Source of the DNA: Fidelibacterota bacterium UBA2980
Lineage (GTDB): Bacteria; Fidelibacterota; Marinisomatia; Marinisomatales; Marinisomataceae
Length of the DNA stretch: 16,833 bases
Direction of reading: 5' to 3'
NCBI GenBank assembly: GCA_002348725.1
Contig: DEAO01000036.1
Span: forward strand, 12,047-28,879
The position numbers and the translations under genes are program-made. The notes beneath the pieces were generated by a model. That model was not told the DNA's origin. It was given only the letters and a program-made list of their open reading frames with translations, and searched no databases. This document shows, piece after piece, positions 7,168 through 14,268 of this stretch; the first letter of the stretch is position 1; the number at the start of each line of letters is the position of its first letter.

Positions 7168-8040
7168 ATGAGATATCCTTATATATTATTTCTAATATTG
7201 TTATCTAGTTGCTCAGATATTGATGAAGATATATATTTTGAATACTCTATAGATACAACAAATGTTGAAATTGGCTATCCTTTACATTTAGAAATTGATA
7301 TAAAAAATTTAGATAACGATTATAAAATACTTGAGCAAGGTTGGGCAGACTCATCGCTATGGATTACTGACTCTTCTATGGTTATTATTAAAAGCTCTAA
7401 TATTGATTCTTTTGATACTTCCTATAATATTGATTTCGAAATAACTTTTTGGGATACAGGTAGAGCAATAATACCACCTTATTTTATAATGGTTAGTTCA
7501 AATGATTCCATTGAATCAAATACATATAATACTGAGTATATTAAAATTAATATTCAATCTGCTCTTTCGAATGATGAATTATCTGATATCAAACCAGATA
7601 AGCCTATTAGAAAAATAGATCTTCCTTATAGTTATGAAAGGGTTTCTGCTTTATTGGTTATTATTATTTTACTTTTTTTTGTTGCCTATATATGGAATAG
7701 TCGCAACAAAGGTAAAAAGTTTTTGCAAAAAGTTTTTTTCAACTACAATCCAAGAGAAGATGCAATCAAAGCAATCAAAGCAATAAAATCGGATAATTTA
7801 TCAAATAAAGAATTCTATGAATCTTTATCTAATATTATCAAAAAGTTCATAGAAAATGAATACTATATTATCGCGCACGAGATGACATCAGTTGAATTAA
7901 ATAATTTTTTTCAAGATAAAAATTTATATGATTTGTTAGATCGCATTGACTCTGTCAAGTTCGCTAATAAAGAATATGCAATATCTCAAAGAAAAAAAGA
8001 TTTAACATTAGCAAAAAAATTTGTAAGAAAACTAATATAA
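7168..8040 (+). CDS. Probable lipoprotein/membrane protein of the MoxR locus (BatD-like architecture)
   Basis: This 290-residue protein starts with a short hydrophobic signal ending in a lipobox LSSC (12-15), so cysteine 15 may be lipidated. Residues about 20-150 look like a beta-sandwich domain exposed to the periplasm. A membrane helix follows (about 156-176, VSALLVIIILLFFVAYIW), then a basic, helical cytoplasmic tail (about 180-290). The tail contains NKEFYESLSNIIKKFIE and HEMTSVELNNFF, a pattern seen in the C-terminal part of BatD or DUF4381-like proteins coded beside MoxR and DUF58. A lipobox together with an internal membrane helix is unusual; the N-terminus may instead be an ordinary signal. 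It begins 3 bases after the DUF58 gene without a Shine-Dalgarno site. It probably links the cytoplasmic MoxR-DUF58 pair to the envelope (inference). The family assignment is from architecture and context only. Confidence 0.75.
   Translation: MRYPYILFLILLSSCSDIDEDIYFEYSIDTTNVEIGYPLHLEIDIKNLDNDYKILEQGWADSSLWITDSSMVIIKSSNIDSFDTSYNIDFEITFWDTGRAIIPPYFIMVSSNDSIESNTYNTEYIKINIQSALSNDELSDIKPDKPIRKIDLPYSYERVSALLVIIILLFFVAYIWNSRNKGKKFLQKVFFNYNPREDAIKAIKAIKSDNLSNKEFYESLSNIIKKFIENEYYIIAHEMTSVELNNFFQDKNLYDLLDRIDSVKFANKEYAISQRKKDLTLAKKFVRKLI
7762..7788 (+). repeat. Short in-frame tandem repeat (three 9-base units)
   Basis: GCAATCAAA occurs at 7762-7770 and 7771-7779, with a third copy differing by one base (GCAATAAAA) at 7780-7788. 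It encodes AIK-AIK-AIK at the start of the cytoplasmic helix of the MoxR-locus membrane protein. Changes in copy number would keep the reading frame. Confidence 0.8.
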
Positions 8041-8058
8041 ACCAATTAATTTTCAGCT

Positions 8059-8622
8059 ATGGCAACTACAGCAGATATAAAAAATGGCTCTATATTGCTG
8101 CATAAAAATGCTCGCATGAAAGTGGTTGAGTTTCAGCATGTGAAACCCGGTAAAGGCCCTGCATTTGTAAGGACAAAATTAAAAAATATCAAAACTGGAA
8201 AAATCATCGATGAAACCTTCAATTCTGGTGTTAAGCTTGAATTTTTAAGAGTTACTTCAAAAAGATTCCAATATTTATATCAAGATACAGATAGTTATAT
8301 TTTTATGGATAATGATACATTCAATCAAATAGAAGTTTCTCATTCACTAATCGAAGACAATCATTATTATATAAAAGAAGGCGATAATATTGAGATTCTT
8401 TTTGATGGAGATGAAATTATTAATATTAATCTGCCTCCAAAAGTAGAATTGAAAGTAGTGGAGACAGATCCTGGTTTAAGAGGGAATACTGCAACAAATG
8501 CAACAAAACCGGCAAAAATGGAAACAGGCCTAGAATTGCAAGTACCTCTTTTTATTAATGAAGGAGATATCTTAAAAATTGATACTAAGTCTGGCCATTA
8601 TTCTGAAAGATTAAAAAGTTAG
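8059..8622 (+). CDS. efp: Translation elongation factor P
   Basis: EF-P (187 residues, normal length) enters the ribosomal E site and helps peptide bond formation on polyproline stretches. The N-terminal KOW-like domain carries the tip loop KPGKGPAF with lysine 32, the residue that is modified in many bacteria. Two OB-type domains follow, ending with the family's conserved tail TGLELQVPLFINEGD...DTKSGHYSERLKS. The N-terminus MATTADIKNG resembles EF-P of Bacteroidota and relatives. No EpmA/EpmB/EarP-type modification gene is in the window, so the state of lysine 32 is unknown. The start has no Shine-Dalgarno site. The gene stands directly before accB, a common order in bacteria, 18 bases after the MoxR-locus membrane protein. 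Confidence 0.97.
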   Translation: MATTADIKNGSILLHKNARMKVVEFQHVKPGKGPAFVRTKLKNIKTGKIIDETFNSGVKLEFLRVTSKRFQYLYQDTDSYIFMDNDTFNQIEVSHSLIEDNHYYIKEGDNIEILFDGDEIININLPPKVELKVVETDPGLRGNTATNATKPAKMETGLELQVPLFINEGDILKIDTKSGHYSERLKS

Positions 8623-8626
8623 TTTT

Positions 8627-9094
8627 ATGTGGAAAGACAAATTAAAAGAAGTTATTTATATTTTAGAGAATAGCAATATCAATGAAATTGAAGTTCGTTT
8701 TTGGTTTAGTAAGATAAAGGTTACTAAAGATGCTCCAATTGTTAATGCTGATTCTGAATCTTTGCCAGAGCAGCCTATTGCTAAAATAGAAGAATCTTCT
8801 TCGAATGAACCCACAAAAACTGAAGAAATTCCAACGCCAACGTCTTCAGATACATTTACTGTCAGATCTCCTATGCCTGGAACATTCTATTCTTGCCCAG
8901 ATCCGGATTCTAAACCTTTTGTAGAAATTGGAACAAAAGTTAATGAAGGTGATACACTTTGTATTATTGAAGCAATGAAGATAATGAATGAAATTCAATC
9001 CGAAAAGAGTGGTACAATTAAAGAAATCATAATTGAAGATGGTAATCCAATAGAATTTGATCAACCTCTTTTTATTATAGATTCCTCTGAATAA
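8627..9094 (+). CDS. accB: Biotin carboxyl carrier protein of acetyl-CoA carboxylase
   Basis: AccB carries the biotin that shuttles CO2 from biotin carboxylase to the carboxyltransferase, the first step of fatty acid synthesis. The 155-residue protein has an N-terminal docking region (KLKEVIYILENSNINEIEV), a linker rich in Pro, Glu, Ser and Thr (about 45-80), and the C-terminal biotinyl domain with SPMPGTFY and the acceptor motif EAMKIMNE, where lysine 118 is the expected biotin site. Length matches E. coli AccB (156). It starts 4 bases after efp and ends 6 bases before accC, so the three genes are likely in one message. No Shine-Dalgarno site is visible. Confidence 0.96.
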   Translation: MWKDKLKEVIYILENSNINEIEVRFWFSKIKVTKDAPIVNADSESLPEQPIAKIEESSSNEPTKTEEIPTPTSSDTFTVRSPMPGTFYSCPDPDSKPFVEIGTKVNEGDTLCIIEAMKIMNEIQSEKSGTIKEIIIEDGNPIEFDQPLFIIDSSE

Positions 9095-9100
9095 ATATTT

Positions 9101-10504
9101 ATGTTTAAAAAAATACTTATTGCAAATCGAGGCGAAATCGCTATAAGAATTATTCGTGCATGCAAAGAAATGGGAATTAAAACTGTAGCAGTATATTCAA
9201 AGCCAGATGAATTGTCTTTGCATGTTAAGTTTGCTGATGAAGCAATATGTATAGGAGAAGGTCCTCCAATAAAAAGCTATTTAAATATTCCAAGAATTAT
9301 TGCAGCAGGAGAGATTACTAATGCAGATGCAATTCATCCTGGGTATGGTTTTTTAGCAGAAAATGGTCAATTTAGTCAAATATGTAAGGACAATGATTTT
9401 TCTTTTATTGGTCCAGATGGAGATATTATAGATTTAATGGGCAATAAAGTGAATGCAAGAAATGTTGCAAACCAGGCTGAAGTTCCAATTATTCCTGGTA
9501 GTAAAATCGCTGTTAGCAATATTGATGAATTAACTGAAATATGCAATAATATTGGCTATCCAATAATGTTGAAAGCTTCTGCGGGAGGAGGGGGTAAAGG
9601 CATGCGCGTAGTCGATGAACCATCTATGCTTGAACAATCATTCTCTATTGTAAAATCTGAGGCTGATAAAGCATTTAATAATGCAGATATATATGTGGAA
9701 AAATTTGTTAAAGATGCTCGCCATATTGAGATTCAAATTATGGGTGATAAATTCGGAAATTATATTCATTTAGGTGAGCGCGAGTGCTCTATTCAAAGAA
9801 GCAATCAAAAGCTAATTGAGGAATCACCATCATCGTTTATAGATGAAAGTTTAAGAAATACACTTGGTCAAAAAGCAATTGATTTAGCAAAATCTGTAAA
9901 ATATGTTGGTGTCGGTACAGTAGAGTTTTTAGTAGATGATGATAAAAATTATTATTTCATAGAAATGAATACAAGAATTCAAGTAGAACATACTGTCACA
10001 GAAATGGTTACAATGCTTGATCTAATTAAAGAGCAAATTAGGCTGCATCATGGTGAAGAGCTCTTGATTAAACAAGATATGATTTCTATAAAAGGACATT
10101 CAATAGAATGCAGAATTAATGCAGAAGATCCATTTAATAATTTTATTCCTTCTCCTGGGAAGATTGAATCCCTTCATTTTCCTGGCGGTATCGGAATTCG
10201 TATTGATTCTCATGTATATGCAGGATACGATATACCTCCTTTTTATGATTCTATGATTGGAAAATTAATTGTTCATGCTAGTAATAGAAAAAAAGCTATC
10301 ATTAGAATGAAACGAGCCATAGATGAGACAATAATAGAAGGACCTAATACTACCATACCATTATTGGAGAAAATCCTTTTAAATGATGATTTTATTAATG
10401 GTAACTTCAATATAAATTTTTTAGATAAATTCTTGAAAGAAGAACCAAATGATCAAGATTCAGATTTATTAGAAAACGATGAAGAAAACGGAGGGAATAA
10501 TTGA
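9101..10504 (+). CDS. accC: Biotin carboxylase subunit of acetyl-CoA carboxylase
   Basis: AccC uses ATP and bicarbonate to carboxylate the biotin on AccB. The 467-residue protein shows the full layout: N-terminal domain (KILIANRGEIAIRIIRA), ATP-grasp domain with the glycine-rich loop AGGGGKGM (161-168), catalytic residues EMNTRIQVEHTVTE (288-301) aligned with E. coli E288, R292 and E296, and the C-terminal domain with RINAEDP and PSPG. E. coli AccC has 449 residues; the extra length is an acidic, Asn-rich tail (about 447-467, EPNDQDSDLLENDEENGGNN). The DNA of that tail carries the Shine-Dalgarno site of gcvH, and the accC stop overlaps the gcvH start (TTGA). A pyruvate or propionyl-CoA carboxylase subunit is a weaker alternative, since accB is adjacent. 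Confidence 0.96.
   Translation: MFKKILIANRGEIAIRIIRACKEMGIKTVAVYSKPDELSLHVKFADEAICIGEGPPIKSYLNIPRIIAAGEITNADAIHPGYGFLAENGQFSQICKDNDFSFIGPDGDIIDLMGNKVNARNVANQAEVPIIPGSKIAVSNIDELTEICNNIGYPIMLKASAGGGGKGMRVVDEPSMLEQSFSIVKSEADKAFNNADIYVEKFVKDARHIEIQIMGDKFGNYIHLGERECSIQRSNQKLIEESPSSFIDESLRNTLGQKAIDLAKSVKYVGVGTVEFLVDDDKNYYFIEMNTRIQVEHTVTEMVTMLDLIKEQIRLHHGEELLIKQDMISIKGHSIECRINAEDPFNNFIPSPGKIESLHFPGGIGIRIDSHVYAGYDIPPFYDSMIGKLIVHASNRKKAIIRMKRAIDETIIEGPNTTIPLLEKILLNDDFINGNFNINFLDKFLKEEPNDQDSDLLENDEENGGNN
10490..10495 (+). promoter_or_regulatory. Shine-Dalgarno site deciding the TTG start of gcvH
   Basis: GGAGGG lies 5 bases before a TTG at 10501, inside the last codons of accC. It supports the TTG as the start codon, since no ATG lies near the beginning of the conserved GcvH sequence. 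Confidence 0.8.
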
Positions 10505-10878
10505 GTATACCAGATAATTTACTTTATACATCAGAGCATGAGTGGATTAAAATTGATGGAAAAATTGCGACAATAGGAATCACTGATTTTGCCCAAAGCG
10601 AACTAGGCGATATAATATTCTTAGAATTTCCAGCCTTAAATTCAGTTTTTAATAAGGGAGAAATTTTTGGTACAATTGAAGCAGTAAAGACAGTTTCTGA
10701 TCTTTATATGCCTATTGATGGTGAAATTTGTGAAATAAATGATATTTTAAATGACAACCCTGAAAAAGTGAATGAAGATCCATATAAAGATGGCTGGATG
10801 GTAAAAATAAAGATTGATAAAAATGTTGATTTGGATGGGTTGCTCAATGCTGAAAAATATAATCAATTAATCACATAA
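10501..10878 (+). CDS. gcvH: Glycine cleavage system H protein (lipoyl carrier)
   Basis: GcvH carries the aminomethyl group on a lipoyl arm between the P, T and L proteins of glycine cleavage; in some bacteria it is also a donor or scaffold in lipoate assembly. This 125-residue protein is full length. It begins IPDNLLYTSEHEWIK and has the lipoylation motif GTIEAVKTVSDLYMPIDG with lysine 63 as the attachment site, then NDNPEKVNEDPYKDGWM, all family hallmarks. The start is TTG, supported by a strong Shine-Dalgarno site, and overlaps the accC stop by 4 bases. The genes gcvT and gcvP are not beside it. Its place directly behind accBC is notable because both AccB and GcvH are swinging-arm carriers with similar folds. 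Confidence 0.96.
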   Translation: MSIPDNLLYTSEHEWIKIDGKIATIGITDFAQSELGDIIFLEFPALNSVFNKGEIFGTIEAVKTVSDLYMPIDGEICEINDILNDNPEKVNEDPYKDGWMVKIKIDKNVDLDGLLNAEKYNQLIT

Positions 10879-10879
10879 C

Positions 10880-11782
10880 ATGTTGCCATATTTAGATGAT
10901 TTTTCTCGAATTTTGAAAATTGAAAGAAATTATTCTAATAATACAATTAGTTCGTACCTATCTGATTTAAAGTCTTTTAATAATTTTTTGGAAGAGAATG
11001 AAATTTCTTTTAAAAAATTAAATAACAAACATACAAAATTATTTTTTAGAAATTTATCAGATAGGAAATTTTCACCAAGAACAATTAAAAGGAAGCTTGC
11101 TTCGCTTTCATCTTATTTTAGTTTTTTATTAGATAGAGAAGTGATTAAGGACAATCCATTAAATGGTATTTTTATTCCTAAGATTCCTAAAAGATTACCA
11201 GAGATTCTTACGATTAATGAAATAAATAATATCTTTTCAGTATCTGAGAATGGTAAAAATGAAATCTTATCTATTAGAGATAGATGTATATTAGAAATGT
11301 TATATTCTTCTGGCTTGAGAGTTACTGAAGTCTGTGATTTAAAATTAAATAATATACAATTTGATTTAGATTTAATACGTTTTTTTGGCAAAGGAGATAA
11401 GGAACGAATTATTCCATTGACATATTATGCAAGGAAATGGCTTGATAATTATATTAAAAATTCTAGAAGAATTTTGTCTTCCAAATCAAACAAAAATACA
11501 AATCATGTTTTTCTAAGTAATAATGGTCTTCCTTTGACAAGAATGTCTGTTTGGAGACAGGTTAAAAAGTATGTTGATCTAGCGGGTGTAACAAAAAAAA
11601 TATCCCCTCACAGTTTTAGACATTCTTTTGCTACTCATTTAATTGATGGAGGTGCAAATCTGATCGAAGTTCAAGCGTTATTGGGTCATGCTGATATATC
11701 TACAACAGAAATCTATACCCATCTTTCTAGAGAATTTGTAGAAACTGAATACATGAAAGCTTTTGAAAAAGATAGGAATTAA
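10880..11782 (+). CDS. xerD: XerD-type site-specific tyrosine recombinase
   Basis: Xer recombinases resolve chromosome dimers at the dif site during cell division. This 300-residue protein has an N-terminal SAM-like core-binding domain (about 1-95) and a catalytic domain with every active-site residue: R147 (GLRVTE), K171 (GKGDKER), H244 and R247 (HSFRHSFATHL), H270 (LGHADISTTEIYTHL) and tyrosine 279. These fall within one position of E. coli XerD, whose length is 298. It lies 1 base after gcvH in a housekeeping operon, which argues for a resident Xer protein and not a phage integrase. XerC versus XerD is hard to decide from sequence alone; in species with a single Xer it may act alone. No dif-like site is obvious in the window. 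No Shine-Dalgarno site. Confidence 0.92.
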   Translation: MLPYLDDFSRILKIERNYSNNTISSYLSDLKSFNNFLEENEISFKKLNNKHTKLFFRNLSDRKFSPRTIKRKLASLSSYFSFLLDREVIKDNPLNGIFIPKIPKRLPEILTINEINNIFSVSENGKNEILSIRDRCILEMLYSSGLRVTEVCDLKLNNIQFDLDLIRFFGKGDKERIIPLTYYARKWLDNYIKNSRRILSSKSNKNTNHVFLSNNGLPLTRMSVWRQVKKYVDLAGVTKKISPHSFRHSFATHLIDGGANLIEVQALLGHADISTTEIYTHLSREFVETEYMKAFEKDRN

Positions 11783-11794
11783 CTATTTTAAAAT

Positions 11795-12400
11795 ATGGTT
11801 ACTTTACCTCTAGAATTACAACTTATACTATTGCCATGTATTTTATTTGCATTAACTGTACATGAATATGCTCATGCTAAAGTAGCATATTTATTAGGAG
11901 ATAATACCGCATATTATCAAAACAGGATGAATTTGAATCCTTTAAATCATCTAGACCCTATTGGATTTTTTGTATTGTATTTTGTTGGTTTTGGTTGGGC
12001 TAAACCAGTACCAGTAAATATGGCAAATTTATCGAATCCACGAAAAGATATGATGCTTGTTGCGCTTGCAGGTCCTGCATCTAATATTGTGTTAGCTGTG
12101 GGTGGGGCTCTCATTTACAATAACGTTTTTATAAGTGATCAATTTGCGCAAGGTTTATATTTTTTCATTTATATAAATGTTTTGTTGGCAATGTTTAATA
12201 TGATCCCGATTGCTCCATTAGATGGTTCAAGAATCTTACCTTTGTTTATAAGAGATCCTAGAACTTTATATCAAATAGAGTATTATGGCCCAAGAATTTT
12301 ATTAGGTTTAATCTTTATTCAACTAATTACAAATATTCCAATAATTTGGTCTATTATTGGATTCCCTGTTGAACTTATTTTATCTCTATTGATTGGTTAG
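11795..12400 (+). CDS. M50 (site-2 protease family) membrane metallopeptidase
   Basis: This 201-residue integral membrane protein belongs to the short, YwhC-like branch of the site-2 proteases, which cut substrates within or near the membrane. The zinc motif HEYAH (HExxH, 23-27) sits in the first hydrophobic segment, and the third ligand region APLDGSR has aspartate 143. Between them are the typical NPLNHLDPIGF and FGWAKPVPVN stretches and AGPASNIVLA. About five membrane segments are visible. There is no PDZ domain, unlike RseP. The substrate is unknown; short family members have no assigned role in most bacteria. It lies between xerD and miaA with gaps of 12 and 2 bases and lacks a Shine-Dalgarno site, so expression is probably shared with its neighbours. 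Confidence 0.92.
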   Translation: MVTLPLELQLILLPCILFALTVHEYAHAKVAYLLGDNTAYYQNRMNLNPLNHLDPIGFFVLYFVGFGWAKPVPVNMANLSNPRKDMMLVALAGPASNIVLAVGGALIYNNVFISDQFAQGLYFFIYINVLLAMFNMIPIAPLDGSRILPLFIRDPRTLYQIEYYGPRILLGLIFIQLITNIPIIWSIIGFPVELILSLLIG

Positions 12401-12402
12401 TT

Positions 12403-13311
12403 TTGGATAAAGTATTTGCTATATCTGGTCCAACTTCATCTGGTAAAACTAATCTTGCAATCAAATTAGCACAGAATATAGATGGAGAAGTGATTGGAGT
12501 TGATTCAAGACAAATATATAAATCAATTCCAATTGGTACAGCACAACCATCAAAAAAAGAGCTAGATGCTATTCCTCATCATCTAATCGGAATTAAAGAT
12601 TTAAATGAACCAATATCAGCAGGAGAATATGCAAAGCTTGTTGATGAGAAAATTTATGAAATAATTGATAGAAAAAAGGTTCCTATTTTATGTGGAGGAA
12701 CTGGCTTGTACTTTAAAGCATTATTTGAAGGTATTTTTTCCGAGAGTAAGACTGATCTAGATGTTCGTAAAAGATTAGAAAAAGAATATGATATTGATAA
12801 GGAAGTTTTATATAAAAAATTAGAATCTATTGATCCTAATTATGCTTTAAAAGTTCACATTAATAATAAAAAAAGATTAATTAGAGCATTAGAATTATAT
12901 GAGACTACAGGAAAAAATATGTCAGATAATTTTTCATCAGAAAATGAAAAAAGTGATTTTCATGATAGATTTTTTACAGTTTATTTAAAAATGTCGCGAC
13001 CAATTCTTCAAAAAAGAATAGTCAAAAGAACAAATTATATGTTAGAAAATGGATTGATAGAAGAGGTAAAAAATATCATTGATAAAGGTTATGATGTTAG
13101 TCAATTGGACTATATTGGTTTTGATGAAATTGCTTCATATTTAATTGCAAATATGAGCTTGCAAGAAGCTTGTGAAAAAATTATTATCAGAACAAGACAG
13201 TATGCTAAAAGACAGTTAAAATGGTTTGATGCACAAGAATTTAATATAGTGATTGATGCTGACAATATTAATTCTGATGATATGGTTGACAAAATAACTC
13301 AAATCTGCTAA
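12403..13311 (+). CDS. miaA: tRNA dimethylallyltransferase MiaA
   Basis: MiaA moves a dimethylallyl group onto adenine 37 of tRNAs reading codons that start with U, improving decoding. The 302-residue protein has the P-loop GPTSSGKT (9-16), the substrate-binding stretch DSRQIYKSIPIGTAQPS (about 35-51), PHHLIG, and CGGTGLYFKALFEG (about 98-111). The C-terminal part ends with RTRQYAKRQLKWF, the usual MiaA signature. The start is TTG at 12403, only 2 bases after the preceding stop; the P-loop lies at residue 9, so no later start is possible and no upstream ATG exists in frame. There is no Shine-Dalgarno site, which suggests reinitiation after the M50 gene. Length is typical. Confidence 0.95.
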   Translation: MDKVFAISGPTSSGKTNLAIKLAQNIDGEVIGVDSRQIYKSIPIGTAQPSKKELDAIPHHLIGIKDLNEPISAGEYAKLVDEKIYEIIDRKKVPILCGGTGLYFKALFEGIFSESKTDLDVRKRLEKEYDIDKEVLYKKLESIDPNYALKVHINNKKRLIRALELYETTGKNMSDNFSSENEKSDFHDRFFTVYLKMSRPILQKRIVKRTNYMLENGLIEEVKNIIDKGYDVSQLDYIGFDEIASYLIANMSLQEACEKIIIRTRQYAKRQLKWFDAQEFNIVIDADNINSDDMVDKITQIC

Positions 13312-13325
13312 CTTGCGCAAAAATT

Positions 13326-13330
13326 GGAGG
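13326..13330 (+). promoter_or_regulatory. Shine-Dalgarno site of pyrB
   Basis: GGAGG lies 8 bases before the pyrB ATG at 13339, in the 27-base gap after miaA. The gap is too small to hold a PyrR-type attenuator, and no hairpin with a T-run is seen. Confidence 0.8.
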
Positions 13331-13338
13331 ATTAAATC

Positions 13339-14268
13339 ATGCTGAAAAGCAAACATCTTATTGGTTTAGAAAACTTTCCAATTTCTGATTTGAATAAAAT
13401 CATCGACACTTCATTTAAGTTTAAAGAAATTCTCAATACTCCTGAGAGAAAAATTGGTTTGCTTAAAGATAAAACTCTTGTAAATATGTTTTTCGAAAAT
13501 TCTACTAGAACAAAGATTAGTTTTACATTAGCAGAAAAAAGATTAGGTGCAGATAGCATTAATTTTTCAGCATCTACAAGCAGCGTTAAAAAAGGTGAAA
13601 CTTTAAAAGATACAGTTCAAAATATTGAGTCAATGCAGATTGATGGTGCGATTATACGTCATTCTCATCCAGGGTCTGCACTTAAATTAACTGAGTACAT
13701 TGATGGTTCTGTTATTAATGCTGGAGATGGATCTCATGAGCATCCTACTCAAGCAATATTAGATATGGTTACTTTAAAAGAAAAATTTGGAAAAATTAAA
13801 AATCTTAAGATTGGAATTATTGGAGACATATTAAACAGTAGAGTAGCAAGGAGCAATATATTCGGTTTAAGGAAGTTAGGCGCTGAAGTTGTAGTTTGTG
13901 GTCCTAGTACATTACTTCCAAATGATGTTTCAAGGCTAGGAGTTAATGTGACAAATAATGTGGATGAAGTTCTAAACTGGTGTGACGCTGTTATTGCGTT
14001 ACGTATACAGCTAGAAAGAATGCATTTAGGTAGAATTCCTTCAAAGAGAGAATACCATAATTTTTTTGGATTGACTTATGAAAGAATTAATAAATTGAAA
14101 AAAGATATTACTATTATGCACCCAGGTCCAATGAATAGAGGAGTAGAGATTGACAGTAAAATCGCTGATTCTGAAAATGCTGTTATTTTGGATCAGGTTT
14201 TAAATGGTGTAGCATCAAGAATGGCAATTCTCTACTTATTATTAGGAGATAAATCAAGTCAAATATGA
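13339..14268 (+). CDS. pyrB: Aspartate carbamoyltransferase catalytic chain
   Basis: PyrB joins carbamoyl phosphate to aspartate, the committed step of pyrimidine synthesis. The 309-residue protein has the carbamoyl-phosphate loop STRT (55-58) in FENSTRTKISF, the SSVKKGETLKDT loop, IRHSHPG, HPTQAILDM (from 135), the aspartate-binding region LRIQLERM, and MHPGPMNRGVEID near the end. This is the catalytic chain only; no regulatory pyrI is next to it. It is followed by pyrC with a 4-base ATGA overlap. In Aquifex the two enzymes form a joint complex that channels the intermediate; a similar complex here is an inference from the coupling. A good Shine-Dalgarno site supports the start. It is not ornithine carbamoyltransferase, as the aspartate-type motifs and pyrC neighbour show. 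Confidence 0.97.
   Translation: MLKSKHLIGLENFPISDLNKIIDTSFKFKEILNTPERKIGLLKDKTLVNMFFENSTRTKISFTLAEKRLGADSINFSASTSSVKKGETLKDTVQNIESMQIDGAIIRHSHPGSALKLTEYIDGSVINAGDGSHEHPTQAILDMVTLKEKFGKIKNLKIGIIGDILNSRVARSNIFGLRKLGAEVVVCGPSTLLPNDVSRLGVNVTNNVDEVLNWCDAVIALRIQLERMHLGRIPSKREYHNFFGLTYERINKLKKDITIMHPGPMNRGVEIDSKIADSENAVILDQVLNGVASRMAILYLLLGDKSSQI

Noticed and set aside
8047..8054. TAATTTTC just before efp as a TAnnTTTG-type -7 element
   Set aside because: The nearest upstream TTTG is 23 bases away, too far, and the element would end 4 bases before the ATG; chance matches are expected in such AT-rich DNA.
10880..11782. The tyrosine recombinase as the integrase of a mobile element
   Set aside because: Active-site positions nearly equal those of E. 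coli XerD, no attachment-site repeats or cargo genes are present, and all neighbours are housekeeping genes in tight array.
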